NCBI RefSeq assembly: GCF_030272615.1
Contig: NC_081413.1
Location: 555,795,136-555,857,135 of the forward strand
From: Cryptomeria japonica
Taxonomy: Eukaryota; Streptophyta; Pinopsida; Cupressales; Cupressaceae
Reading direction: 5' to 3'
Length of the DNA stretch: 62,000 nucleotides
In this document: piece after piece, positions 12,301 to 24,581 of the stretch
How positions within the stretch are numbered: position 1 is the stretch's first letter
Layout: the number at the start of each line of letters is the position of its first letter
The notes under the pieces: model-generated
What the model was told of the DNA's origin: nothing
Database searches by the model: none
Seen by the model: only the letters and a program-made list of their open reading frames with translations
Translations under genes and position numbers: made by a program

Positions 12301-12530
12301 AATATCTTACAACTCCTTTTGAGTTTAACATTGAGTTAATGGATAGATATACATATTTAATAACTCAATATCAACAAGCTGCAGAAATAATTTGAAAATT
12401 AGAAGATAGGAATAAGAATGTAGAGGAGATTTTGAAGAAGTACAAGTTTAGAATCTAGCATGTTGCAGATCCTCCTGTGGAAGTGATTGCATGTATCATT
12501 AGCAATTATAAAAGCTATAAAAAGAAGTAA
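9314..12530 (+). pseudogene. ORFx remnant: retrotransposon-borne protein of unknown function
   Basis: A string of plus-strand frames broken by stops and frameshifts: 9501-9698, 9729-9944, 10014-10253, 10311-11039, 11250-11597, 11733-12092 and 12108-12395. The second frame has RVNGFIGNPMLLP, which matches RVYGFRGTPYLLP in ORFx of element B (35554-36897), and the overall order (globular part, then basic/acidic low-complexity part, then helical part) is the same. The 10311 frame opens with a Lys/Arg-rich stretch (SKRKKKESTF) that could be a nuclear localisation signal. The 5' part is cut off by the element 1 LTR at 9313. No catalytic motif is recognisable. Confidence 0.6.
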
Positions 12531-12591
12531 ATAATAAAGAGGCAATTGCTAGTGATAGCATCATATTGTTTAGAATTTTGCATGACACTAG

Positions 12592-13450
12592 TGTTGGGAC
12601 TTCGACTGTTGCTTCAACATGTACATGGATTATGGAAAGGTTTTGCATGATTATGAAATGTTGGCTCATACAGCTTCGTTTTCGTAATGATTCCCTAGTC
12701 CTAGTTTCGTAATAGTTAAAATGGAGTTCAAGGCAGAGACTTGCATGTCAACTCTGACTCCTTATTTTTTTAGGGCTTAATTTAGATAGGGTTATTTCCT
12801 AGAAAGTAGGACAAGAAACTCTATAAAATGGATTTTTTGATTCATTTGTAAGAGTCCACAAATTGATGATTTGAGGCCCACTTAGAGATTTTAGACTATT
12901 TTATGCAGATTGTTATGAATTAGAATATTTTTGTGATACATTCTTTGAAATTAATACAAGAAGCAACTTATAGATTGCCTACAATGTCTATTTTTTGAAA
13001 TCAGCAACTTGGTCTGGTTTTATGTTTTATTACTTTATGACTCATATTGCACATGTAAGTGGTATATGAGAATTATTGTGATAAGATGATATTGTGGTGA
13101 TATTATTTCCATGAATTTGTGAAGTTGATGACTTTGCAGGTTTATTGGAGGTCCGTTATTGAATGTTTGTTTAAATAATATTGATGATTTTTGGATTGCA
13201 GGGTACTAATTGAGTAGTTCATTAAGTTATGATTGCATTAGTTTCATTGTTATTTTCTTGATCTATCCTTTGCAGTTTATTTCAAAAGAGTTTTAAATCA
13301 TAAAATACAAAAAAAAGTCAAGTTAATGGAAGTTATTGGGATTAGTTTAACCACCAGACCCCCTTAACAGGTACAGCCGCATCAACCATTGAGTTGCCAT
13401 CACCGTCGAGACCCGACTATAGAGACCTTGGAGTAGTTAGTTTCTCAAAA
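12592..13450 (+). repeat. LTR-like region downstream of ORFx remnant
   Basis: After the last ORFx frame comes a TG-starting stretch with a TATA box (ctctataaaatgg, 12819-12831), followed about 120 bases later by 'gaaattaatacaag', a layout like that of the element B LTR (TATA at 39411-39419). This supports an ORFx-then-LTR order. Neither end is confirmed by a second copy and no clear PBS follows. Confidence 0.4.
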
Positions 13451-13537
13451 CTTATTTCTTTTCAGGAGAGGTGGTGAGTGGTCACATTAACTACCTGACT
13501 GTTGGTGGATGTGTCAAAAGACTCGTCAACACCTAGA

Positions 13538-13691
13538 GTGGGAGAGAGAGGTGAGAAACCTAGAGAGGGAAGGGAGAGAGGTAAGATGGGGGTTTTAAGG
13601 AGCAAGGATGAGATAGAGAGGGAGAGGGGAAGAAAGGGAGAGAGAGATACACAAATAAGGGAGGGAAATAGAAGGGGATAGATAGAAGAAC

Positions 13692-13765
<74 letters not shown>

Positions 13766-15630
13766 GGGTTTAAGAAGGGAGGCAGAGATAGAGAGAAAGA
13801 GTGGAAGAAAGGGAGGGAGATACCTATAGACAAGAGTGAGAGGTGATGTGGGGGTATAAAGAGGGAGGGGGAGATGGAGGCACAACGAAGAAGAAATAGA
13901 GGGAGAGGTGAGATGGGGGTTTAAGGAGGGAGGAGGAGATGAAGAGGGAGAGTGGAAGAAAGGGAGGGAGAGACATAGAGAGAGAAGAGAGAGGTGGGAT
14001 GGGGGTTTAAGGAGGGAGGGGGAGATAGAGTGGGGGAGAGGAAAAAAGGGAGGGAATATCCTAGATAGGGGACAGATAGAGAGGTGAGATACCTAGAGGG
14101 GCAGAGGTGAGATACCTAGAGAGGGGAGAGAGAGGTTAGATGGAGGTTTAAGGAGGGAAGAGGAGATAGAGAGGAAGAGGGGAAGAAAGTGGAGAGACCT
14201 AGAGAAGGGAGGGAGGGAAAACATAATAGATAGAATAACAAATAGAGAGATAATATAGAAGGGAAGAGAGGTGAGAGACCTAGAGGTGGAGAGAGAGGTG
14301 AGATGGGGTTTAAGGAGGGAGAGGGAGATATAGAAGGAAAGGGGGAAAAAGGGAGGGAGAGACAAAAGATCAAAGAGAGAGGGGCAAGTAAGAAGAGATG
14401 GAGGGAGAGGTATTTGTATGCAATAAGTAAGAGACCTATGGAAAAAAGAGATAGAGAGGGAGAAATAGGGGGAGATAGACATGAAGAATAAAGAGTCATA
14501 TGACGGTTTAAGGAAGGGAAAATAGAGAGGGAGAAAGGAACAAAGAGAGGGAGAGATAGACATCAAGAATAAAGAAAGAGATGTGGGTTTAAGGAGGAAG
14601 GAGACAATAGAGAGGGAGTGAGGAAGAAAGGGAGGGAACATACTAGATATGGGACATATAGAGAGGTGAAATACCTAGAGGTGGAGAGAGAAATTAGAGA
14701 CCTAGAAAGGGGAGAGAGAGAGAGAGATGGTGGGAGGGAGAATTGTTGACCTATAAAATGGAGAGAGAGAATGAGAGAGATTTGGGGAGATATACATGGA
14801 GGGAGAGGTAGACATGGATGAAATGAGAGACCTAAGGAAAGTAAAGATAAAAGGGAAGAGATGTGAGTGACCTAAAGGGGGAGATAGAGGTGAGAGACCT
14901 AGATGGGGAGAGAGGGGTGAGATAGATAGAAGGGGGTATTGAGAGGTGGGTAATGAGACATGGATGGATAGCTAGGGAGGTCAAGAGGAAGCGATAAACC
15001 TAGAGAGAGAGAGAGAGAGAATATGATAAACAAAAGAAAAAAATAGACAGAGTAAGAAGAGATGAAGAGAGAGGTAGACATGGAGAGAGTGAGAGACCTT
15101 GGGAGAGAGGAGATAGAGTGGAAGAGAGGTGAGAGACCCAGAGGGGAGAGAGGTGAGATGGGGTTTAAGTTGGGAGGAGGAGGTATAGAGGGATAGAGGA
15201 AGAAAGGGAGGGGAAGGCATAGAGAAGGCAGGGAGGGAGAATAGGAGAAAGATTGACAAAGACAAGGAAGATAGAGAGAAGAGAGGAATGAGACATAGAG
15301 GGGGAGAGAGGTGAAATGGGATTTTTAGAAGGGAGGGGGAGATAGAGAGGGAGAGGGGAAGAAAGGGAGGGAGAGAGCTAGAGAAGGGAGGAATGCAGAA
15401 AAATAGAGATAGAAGAAAAAACAGAGAGAGAGAGAGAGAGGATTAAGAGTGCATGAAGGGAGAGGTAGACATGGAGTGAATTAGAGACCTAAAGAGGGAA
15501 ACAGAGGTGAGATACCTACATTGTGAAAGAGAGGGGTGAGATACATAAAGGGGGATAGAGAGGTGGATAATGAGACATGGATGCAAAGGTAGATAGGTGG
15601 AGAGGAAGGGAGGGAGAAACCTAGATATCC

Positions 15631-15685
<55 letters not shown>

Positions 15686-15835
15686 GGTTAAGGAGGGAGG
15701 GGAGATAAACAAGGAGAGAGAAAAAAAGCAAGGGAGATACCTAAAGAGGAGAGAGAGGTAAGAGAAAGAAGAGAGAGGAAGAGGTAGAGATAGAGAGAGG
15801 GGGAGAGAGAGAGAGAGAGGGGGGCAAAGGGAGAG
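13538..15835. repeat. GA-rich polypurine minisatellite region
   Basis: Nearly continuous purines on the plus strand over 2.3 kb. It is built of degenerate units of roughly 80-130 bases containing 'gagatgggggtttaagga', 'gggagatagagaggga' and 'gaaagggagggagaga', interspersed with 'acctaga'. Pure (GA)n microsatellites lie at about 13696-13762 and 15632-15682. The long Leu/Ser/Pro-rich frames on the minus strand are a by-product of the CT composition. Confidence 0.9.
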
Positions 15836-15892
15836 ATCCTTTAGCGAGAACCAAATATGGTCTACTAATGTTTTGCATTGGGAAATTACCAA

Positions 15893-16788
15893 CCCTCTAG
15901 GTTTGAATTGCCTTGGGCAAAGGGTGGGATGACCATTTCATGCCAATGATGTGTTTTAATAAAAAGAAAAGAAAACATATATATTTTTGTCATTCTATCT
16001 ATTAGGTTTGCACATTTTTTAGTCTTGGCAATAAAATAGACCATAATGAAATTAAGCTCTTTGTTAGCTATCTAACCATATATTTTTTTTTAACATTTTG
16101 AAATTTTGTTAAGGTTTCTATGTTTAATTTCTTTTGTTAGTGTGTCTTTATTTGTTAAAAAACATGTGTTATTTCGGATATGATTATTTAGATGTACATC
16201 AAATTTTCAAATGAATTACATTTTTAGAAACCAGAGTTCATTCTACACATATTGAAAAAAGAAAAATTTAATTTTTTTTAATAATTTTAGGGGGAGCACA
16301 CTCAAACTTCTATGTTTCAGGATGTGTCCACTTTGAAAACTAGTAAAAAATTATATATTTACTAAAAATGCTGAAAAATACGATGCAAACTATATGGTGT
16401 AAGCTAACTTCTCATCTAAGAAATTTTTTTATAATTGTAAAAAAAGATAATATTTTAGGGGGGCACAATTGATGCTATGTTAAGTTTTTTTCAATAAAAA
16501 CAAGACCACTTTATGTGGCGCCCCCTTTTTGAAACCATTAATCTCCACTATTTTTTTTTTAAATAGCAATTTGAAAAGTAGATTCAGAGCACTACAACTC
16601 TTGTTCTTATTGCATCTTAAATTTTTTTGTGTAATTATCTTCAATTTCTTGTCAAAGTTCAGACTACACTAATTTCAAAAGAAAGAAAGTAAAGTGGTAA
16701 CTCAAGACCCCCTTTTGGTTGCAAATCTTGGGACTTTGTTGTGTTTTTTTTTATAATTTCATATTTTGGTTGATTGAAATCATAGCTA
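15893..16788. other. AT-rich spacer, no feature seen
   Basis: AT-rich with many T and A runs and two 'gggg(a/g)gcaca' stretches (about 16291 and 16458). I see no coding frame, LTR edge or RNA gene. Confidence 0.6.
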
Positions 16789-17180
16789 GCTCATCTTAGT
16801 TGGATATCAAAAGGTTTTGTGGAACATTTTTGAATATTTGAAAGTTAAGGATGGGAGATCTCTTTCATATATCTCTTATAATTAAAATATAAAAATAAAA
16901 TATTATATTAAGTATAATGTTGGCTCATCTTATTTGGATATCAATTTGGTGGAACATTTTTAATTTTTGAAAGTTAAGGATGGGTGATCTCTTTCATATG
17001 TCTCTTATAATTTAAATATAAAAATAAAATATTATATTAAGTTTAATGGTAGCTCATCTTATTTGGATATCAAAAGGTTTGGTGGAGCATTTTTAATTTT
17101 TGAAAGTTAAGGATGGGAGATCTCTTTCATATATCCCTTATAATTTAAATATAAATATAAAATATTATATTAAGCATCAT
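16789..17180. repeat. Three tandem copies of a ~130-bp repeat
   Basis: Units start at 16789, 16923 and 17052 (spacing 134 and 129). Each has 'gctcatctta', 'tggatatcaa', 'gaaagttaaggatggg', 'gatctctttcatat' and an AT-rich end 'aaaatattatattaag'. They lie downstream of the 3' end of the NLR gene. Confidence 0.85.
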
Positions 17181-17724
17181 GCTAATTAAATTAATACAGC
17201 TATGTAAATTAATATACACATCTCAAATACATCTATTTAAAAAATATTGAGAAATATTATTCATAAATTATTTTACTTATTTAAGAATTATTTTATTTTA
17301 TTTTATTTACATTATTTATTAAAGTGTCATTTTATCATAATAATATCATAATAATAATTATTTTATTTTACTTTGAATTATTTAAAAATCGATATATTTT
17401 TATTTATTCAAAGAGGTATTTTGTTTAATTAATTATAATATAAATCAAAATAATTAAAAATATTATAAAAATTAAATAAAATATCTTTGATTTTGAAAAC
17501 CAATAAAGACTAATATATTATATTTATTATTTATAATTTGATTGGCTTCATAAAACTCAATAAAGATCAATATATTAAATTAATAAAAATTAAAATAAAT
17601 TGAATACAATAAAAAATCATATTTAACTAAAATAAAATGAAAAACCATAGAAAATCACAAACCTTTATGTTTGAAATATTATAAATAATGAAAGCCCTCT
17701 CAAAGTAACATTTAATTACATTCT
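17181..17724. other. AT-rich region downstream of NLR gene
   Basis: About 85-90 % A+T by eye. It would contain the 3' UTR and poly(A) signals of the minus-strand NLR (for example AATAAA-type hexamers on the minus strand). No other feature is seen. Confidence 0.5.
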
Positions 17725-20700
17725 TCAAACTGTCTCTACACCTTTAAGATTATTGGGCAAGGAATCTTTTAATTTTAAGGAACAACCTTCCAAATTTATC
17801 TCCTTCATCTCTGTTAGATCCCCAAAGCTTAATGGTAATTTTTCCAACCCAGAACAACCACTCAAATTTAACCATTTCAAATTTTTGAGTTGACCAAAAT
17901 CTGAAGGCAACTCTTTTAACCCAGAACAATACCCCAATACTAACTTTTCTAAATTTTTGAGCTGGCCAAAGTTTGAAGGTAATGCACTTAATGCACGACA
18001 ATGCCATATTTGCAAAGTTTTCAAATTGCTAAGTTGCCCAAAGTTTGAAGGCAACTCTTTCAATTCATAGCATTTCCATAGTGTCAACCAATTTAGATTG
18101 CTGAGATCTCCCAATTTGGAAGGAAGTTCCTTTAGCTGATGCCAATACCATAATCTCAAGTCTTCTAACTTTGTTAGCTTTTCCACTCCATCGGGCAATC
18201 TTTGCATATTTATGAAACCAGCTAAGCCTAATGTTACAAGCGAAGAAGCTGGAGTGACTTTGGGAGGAATTTTAGAATATTCAACTCTCTTCTCGGAATA
18301 ATCCTCAATGTTATTATATAATCTAATGAAATGATAAATATGCGCAGGCTTGGAGGAAACTACACAATAATAATGAAAAAGGTTGTCAAGTGTTATTATA
18401 TAATCTAATGAAATGATAAATATGCTCTGAAGAAGGCAGATCTTACCTCATACAAACTCATGCCTTGCGTCAATGGGCCATCGTAGTAGGTGAGACGCTC
18501 AAGTTTCTCGAACTCCATTGGTAAATCAGGAACATCACCATCAAATACAAGGCATCTGAGTTGTTCAAATGGTTTATGACTTTTCTCCCTGAATGTTATT
18601 CGCGACCCTCCATAACTTAGCACTTTTAAAGAATTACTCATACAATTAAGATGATGGCAATTAATTTCGATTGGAGGCTGCTTATCTTCTTCATCAAAAT
18701 AAATGTCTTCATCAAAATAAATGCCTTTTAATTTTTTGAGTTTCTGCACAAAAATAAACCATAAACATCACATTATGATTGTGAATAACAAGTGTATTTT
18801 CATGATATTTATGACAAGCATTGTAAGTATGGCATACCTCTTCATTTTTCAAACATTCCAATAAACTCTCACGGTCTGTGATTCTGTTTCCCTCTTGCTC
18901 TGACAGCTTTTTCCCTCTTGCTCGAACTATGTCATGAACAATCACATTACCGTATTCATCTGTCTTGACGAATGATGCAGCTTCTAGAGCTCTGAATTCC
19001 TCCTCTCCAACTATGCTGGCCACATTTTCACTTGTCCAATATTTATAAAAGAAGGATGTGATGTCTAGAAAGGCCTCTTGAACAGGTTCTAACAATCTGT
19101 CATATACAAAACCAACCATACGGTCGCTTATATCTTTCTCTTTGACCTTCTCTCCTTCTTTAAGCATCTCTAATACAATATTCTTTGTATTTCCCCTGTT
19201 TATAGCCAATTGTGAACCAGCTAGTTCTAGTAGAAGCGGCACACCACCACACAGCTTAAGGAGGTTGTCTATATTATTTTCATCATTGTAGTCTGAGACT
19301 TTCTCCAACAAGAGTTTTCTAGCCTCTACATCTGGAAGAGGATTCACGTCATATTGTCGCAGTTGAATATTTCTGCCAGCAAATATATCTGTTTCATGGA
19401 GATTTCGAGTAATTATAAGTATTCTACTCTTCGGTGGGAGGCAAGTGCCCAAGCCTTGAGGTACAAGTTGCTCAAGATCTGTGCTTTTGAGACCATTGTC
19501 AATGTATAGAAATAAAGGCTGATTAGGATTCTCTTTGAACAATGACCTCAACCTTGCCTGACCTTCATCACAGTTTTTCAATTGCAAGTTCTTGTTGAAC
19601 AATCCTTTCAAAATCTGTTGTTGAATATCTTTAAGATCATTGTAGGTACAATCTTGATGCATATGAATTCTGCAATGCTTATAAGATTGGAGGTTGAGGT
19701 CGGCATAAACGGCATCAGCGAGTGTGGTCTTGCCAATCCCACCAAATCCATAGACAACCACAACAATTGGTATTGCATCTTGTGCATCCAAATCAAGACG
19801 CTGAATTACACTTTTCAGTCCGCTATCAATTCCAACTGCAAATTTACGGAAAAACTCAATCAAAGTGTGTGGCAAAAACAAAACATGATAAAAAAATACC
19901 ATTGAGATTGAAAAACATCTTACCTCTGGGTTGGTATGCATAGATTTTCTGAGATTGGGAACCAATCATTGGCACTCTGTCCCCTATTGCAATTGTCGTC
20001 GACAATTGGATGTCGGAATACAAGCGGTCTATTTTGAGTTGAAAAGCCTTTAAACTATCGGCATTCACTGTAGCAGTAACAAACCTTCACACAATCCAGA
20101 CATTAGATTTACATTAAATATGTTGATTGAATAGATCCTCAACAAAGAAAAATATAATGATTCAATAAAAAAGCAAATAGACTATTAATAAGGTCAGCTC
20201 TAGCAAAAGTCCTTATTGGCCGTAAAACACCTTCATACAAACTTAAAATATTTGCCACACTTCGACTGCTGAAATCTAATATCTAGCTTTATCCATTTTC
20301 ACTGTATGTACCGGGCTACTTCGTATCCTTTCAACTCAAACCCAATTGACTTTTTGGATTTAATTAATTACACATACAACAGTTCAAATAAAACTATTCA
20401 AATGATGAAGAAATTCATCATTGAATAAGGAGTATTATCGAGGAGAATTTAGGGTAAGTGTCTTTGGTACATATAAATATATAATATGGATTAGTTTTGG
20501 AGGGAGAAAGGTAGATTGGAGACTGTAAAAAAATATTAAAAAATATTTTTATATATTTGTTGTAGTTTATTATGATTTTTTTTATTTTTGTTTGAAGGGT
20601 CATTATAAATGTTATATGTATATTTTTTATTATAATGATATATTATTTTACATTAAATTAAATTCTATATACATGGTAAGTTAATTGAGTATAGAGTAAA

Positions 20701-23634
20701 CAATAAAATGAATGTCTGCATAAGTAGTTGTTTCTTCTTCATCTATAATTTGTGTTTTGACCCATTAACAATTAGTTTATAGCCTAACTTATAGCACAAA
20801 ACATTGTTTGCATCAATTTGATATTAGATATAGGGACTAGAGAACTCATAATAAGAGATACAAATAATTTAGAGGACAATAGTAGTTGTGATTGTTGATG
20901 CAAAAGAGTTGCATTAAGATGTGAAAAATATGATAACCAAGTTGAAAGAACAAACAAGACAAAGCCAAGGGCAAAAGCAAATAGAAGACTTCCAAAAGAA
21001 GCTATTAAACTTATAATTTGAGATGGAGGAGTTATGGTGGATATTGGAGTAGAATGAGATATGCAATAATAAGAAAGCAAAAAAAAATGTAGAAGAGTGA
21101 GAAGGTGGAAAAAATGGTCACAATAAATACTTACTTTGTAGTTTTCAAAGAGGAAAACCATAAAATCGAAGATTAGTCAATGAATACAATTGTTAGAATA
21201 GGGAAAAGTTAACTCCCTTGATGAGAAAGTAAAATTATCAATGGATGAAAGGCTCTTAAATGTGACTGAAAAAGCATTTGAGCAAGAGTATATCGAAGAG
21301 TGGGATGAAGATGTTGAGGAATGTTACTTTGAAGAAGAGTAAAATATTGATAATTATAGTGGGAGAGTAAAAAGGTTCAAATGTTGCAATGAAGAGGAAT
21401 GTAGACTATCACGAGAGGTGGTCCAAGATGATGTTGCATTCGTAGGGAATAAATCTATATCAGAAATTAAGATCTTTAGGAGGGCCCTATTTAAGGAATT
21501 CATATTAATTTTAGAAAATGGAGTAGAGAAGATGCAATTGGAAAAACATCTTGAAAATCCCATAAATCATGAAACAAGAGAAGATGATCATCTCCACCTT
21601 GGAGAAGAAATGAGAATGATGAAAGAAAGGTTTATTTCTCATATTTTATTTTGTCTACTATCATTGCAAGTATAAAGGAGTGTCCAACAAAAGAGGATAT
21701 TACAAAAGAAAAATTACCTTGTAAGCAACTAACAAAAGAGGATATTACAAAAGAAAAATTACCTTGTAAGCAACTGAAGGTTTATAAACCTCATGAAAAA
21801 TTAGAAATGGAATAAATCCTCATCAAAGAGAATAAACTTAAAGAAAATGATGGCAACATTAATGAAGTAGCTATTTTTTTCTCTCTTAAAAAGGGAAAAA
21901 CAAGCAATGGCATTCACAAGGGATAATGATCGACAAATTCTCAAGTAATTGAAAGCAATATAATAAATACCAATGATATCTAATTTGGTGGAAGGGGTCA
22001 CTACATGACTTGTTTCTTCAACTCAAAAGGATGCTTCTACCATCAAGCCCAAATTTGTGGGAACTATACTACCTTCAAGCCCAAATTTGTGAGAACTATA
22101 CTGACAAACACTCTTATGTAGTACGGTTATAAGAACTATACTCACAAACTCTCAGCATCATGAGGAAAAATCAATCCTAAATCACCTAGAGAAGGGAAAA
22201 GAAAAAAAATAACAATCAGATTCTTGAGATTCTTGACTCTCTTGATCTATAAACCAATCAGAAAAACACATTGACAGGGTATAATGATCTATAAACCAGC
22301 AAGTAGTTAGAAGTAATGTAACAAATAGTAGTGATATCTAATTTGGTGGAATGGATCACTGTGACTTGCTTCTTCAATTAAAAAAGAATAGTTCTACCAT
22401 CATACTCACAAACTCTTATTAGTATGGTTCTAAGAACTACACTCACAAACACTTAGCATCACGAGCTAAAATCAATCCTACATCACCCAGAGAAGGAACC
22501 AAAAAACAAAACAATCAGATTTTTGACGTTTAATTTGCTTAAAGGTAGATTTTTCACTTGCACCAACAAAAGTTGTCTGCATCAAATAATTGAACTAACC
22601 TGAAAATGTTGGCTCTTGCAAGTTGCGAGATGCACATCACAGTTCCTACAACAATGCACTCAATTCCCTCATTTAGTTTCTGCTCTGGAATTTGTTCATT
22701 CAACTGCAGAATTTGCCTCCCAAGATTAAGCATCCTTCTCAAAACTTCAAGGCACTCACTCTTGTTGTCAGACATCTTACTAAATCTCTCCAATACAGAT
22801 CCCAATATACAAAGTGCCATTCCTACTTTAGGAATTTTCTCAGATCCTTTGAGCACTTCTGTACAAACTTTTCCAATCTCTGTAATTACGCTATCCATAG
22901 AATTTGTCTGTACAGAAATTATCCAAGAATATATAAGATATGGCAATCAAATTCCATTTACTATAATTTATTTTTCAAATGTTTAGAGTTACAGTCATCC
23001 AATAATTTGTAACTGGCTAGAAGTAAATCAGAGAGGAATATTAACTCTAGTTAATTTTATAGTTCTGAAATTGAAATTTTACCGTTCCAGGACGCTTGCC
23101 AATTCGTGTATCTAGCATTTTCAGGATTCTTTGGCCATCGTCGAGAACACCACGCGTGTATCTAGCATCTCCAGAATTAGATCCTCCATCATCACTCTTC
23201 TCTCCCGACTGTATTGGGCAACACCATATTTATACTCAGTATAGCCTAAAATTTTTGTTAGGTATTCAAAAATGTAGAATTGCAGATATTCCTATATTAC
23301 AAGATTGTATTTCCAACAACATAAAACATATGTGTAGATTACTTACAGCGATCTTATATAGCTCTTCTAAAACCGGAATTAGACCCTCAATCTGGCTTAT
23401 ATCATTGAACTTGTGTAGAAAATCCTTAAAGCCTTTCATAGTGGGAGTGAGCTCTTGTTGAGAATGTTGTGAAGGCGAGGAGGTGGTGGAATGCCCAGTA
23501 TTAGTAATGCTTTGCTGGTGAGGAGGTGAAGAGATAGAGATGGTTGGTTGTTGTTGTTGAAGAGATTGTGGAGGAGAAGGGGAGGGTAAACTGCAGCAAG
23601 AGCAGCAGCATAAAGAACAGAAAATTTTGGCCAT
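17725..23634 (-). CDS. NLR immune receptor (helical N-terminus, NB-ARC, LRR), 7 exons
   Basis: Exons deduced from splice sites and frame: 23634-23347, 23208-23083, 22907-22600, 20084-19924, 19835-18838, 18743-18447, 18348-17725. They join without a stop into 933 residues. Residues 6-14 are Cys-rich (CSLCCCSCC), possibly for lipid attachment, followed by a Ser/Pro/Gln-rich linker. Residues about 65-290 are helical and resemble HeLo/RPW8-like bundles by eye; there is no TIR domain. NB-ARC follows: P-loop GFGGIGKTT (324-332), kinase-2 LFLYIDN (402-408), RNBS-B RILIITR (432-438), GLPL-type CGGVPLLLE (490-498) and VHD in place of MHD (594-596). At least five LRRs with LPSxFGQLxNL repeats fill exon 7. 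Such proteins sense pathogen effectors by nucleotide exchange on the NB-ARC. The exon 7 acceptor is the weakest call: a TAG at 18360-18362 would break the frame, while AAG eleven bases on keeps it. Confidence 0.85.
18309..18424. repeat. 35-bp direct repeat across the last NLR intron
   Basis: A 35-base block starting 'gttattatataatctaatg' occurs at about 18310-18345 (inside exon 7) and again at about 18389-18424 (inside intron 6), 79 bases apart. It is a local duplication next to the exon 7 acceptor and makes the exact splice site hard to choose. Confidence 0.8.
21686..21775. repeat. 45-bp tandem duplication in NLR intron 3
   Basis: Two adjacent copies, 21686-21730 and 21731-21775, of a unit beginning 'aacaaaagaggatattac', nearly identical. 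Confidence 0.9.
21958..22530. repeat. Imperfect direct repeat (~220-270 bp) in NLR intron 3
   Basis: Copy 1 (about 21958-22225) and copy 2 (about 22316-22530) share in order 'gatatctaatttggtgga', 'gacttg(t/c)ttcttcaa', 'ttctaccatca', 'actcacaaac', 'agcatca(t/c)gag' and 'atcaatcct'. Copy 1 carries an extra inner duplication of 'caagcccaaatttgtg'. The origin is unknown. Confidence 0.75.
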
Positions 23635-23790
23635 CTTAATAGCGAGGAAATAAGACAGAGAAGAAAGACAATCTAAGTGCTGTTATCTTCTTTGTTGGAG
23701 AAGATGAATCCAGCTGAATAGCTAAGAAGGGCTTTCCTCTTTGTCATTCCCCTCTTTCAGATCTGGTATTTAAAAGAGGCCATGGCTCAT
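23635..23790 (-). promoter_or_regulatory. Putative promoter and 5' UTR of the NLR gene
   Basis: Upstream of the ATG at 23634 the minus strand has a TATA-like TTTTAAATACC at about 23767-23777. That would place a transcription start near 23740 and give a 5' UTR of roughly 100 bases. This is a weak call made from position and motif only. Confidence 0.4.
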
Positions 23791-24450
23791 TTTCCATGAA
23801 TTGTCAATGTGGGGCAAGGATAGAAATGTACCCCAGCTCAAAAGAGCCAACCTTCAATGTGGGGCAAAGATAGAATTGTATCCCAACCCAACTTTATCAT
23901 TATTACCATTCATATTAACAGAATCCCAGGTTCATTTTCCTTGAATTGTCAATGTGGGGCAAAAGATATAATTGCATCCCAGCTCAAAAGAGCAGGGAAG
24001 TCCGACTAGTCAAAAGAGCCAATCTTAAAAATAAGTTGCAAGCGGACTGTATGTGGCTTTATGTCAAGTTCATAGCCCCACCTACTTCACTATTGATCAG
24101 CATGCGCATTAAATGCTTGAATTATCTATAACGTGGCTCATTTTCCATCAATTATCAAAGTGGGCAAAAGACAGAATTGCACTGCAGCAGATTCCATGAA
24201 GTCTGACAAATCAAGAATAGCCAGCACACTGAAAGGACAATAATGGAAGTCGCTTTATGTCAACTTCATAGGCCAGCCTTCTGTACCACACTGTACATAC
24301 AAATTGCTTGGAGTGAATTAAAGATGCTTCACATAGAAAAAACGAAAAATAAGTGTGGTTTTCTTTCTTACCAGAGAAGATGAATCTAACTACTAAGTGC
24401 GTTTCTCTTGTCATTCCCGTCCTTCGGATCTGGTATTAATTGGAGGATAT
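23700..24450. repeat. Direct repeats upstream of the NLR gene
   Basis: The stretch 'tgtcattccc(c/g)t' + 'gatctggtatt' with preceding 'gagaagatgaatc' occurs at about 23695-23785 and again at 24370-24450, so the promoter/5' UTR block is duplicated. Between them, 'cattttccatgaattgtcaa' + 'gtggggcaa' recurs at about 23790, 23932 and 24133, with a shorter copy near 23853. Confidence 0.75.
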
Positions 24451-24581
24451 GGCAAGAGAGATGAAAAGGATAGCGAAATTAATCATGAGTTGAGGAATTT
24501 CATTTCATCCTTAATGTTTATAGATTTTAAGTGAATTTCATAATTAATATGCATTATTACTTATTGTTTGGTGTTAAAAGG

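Larger units (their letters stand above)
20085..22599 (-). other. Large intron 3 of the NLR gene
   Basis: A 2515-base intron separates the N-terminal helical exon from the exon leading into NB-ARC. Donor CAG|GTTAGT is at 22600/22599 and acceptor GAAG|GTTTG at 20085/20084. It contains AT-rich DNA, short duplications and some short open frames (for example 21418-21675) that I do not consider genes. Confidence 0.7.

Noticed and set aside
13462-15892. Several long minus-strand frames rich in Leu, Ser and Pro
   Set aside because: They come from the GA/CT composition; overlapping frames are open at once and no domain is present.
19582-19943. Plus-strand frames opposite the NB-ARC exon
   Set aside because: Shadows of the NLR coding strand, without own motifs or promoter.
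21418-21675. 85-residue frame in NLR intron 3
   Set aside because: Opposite strand to the gene, no recognisable domain, flanked by stops and duplications.
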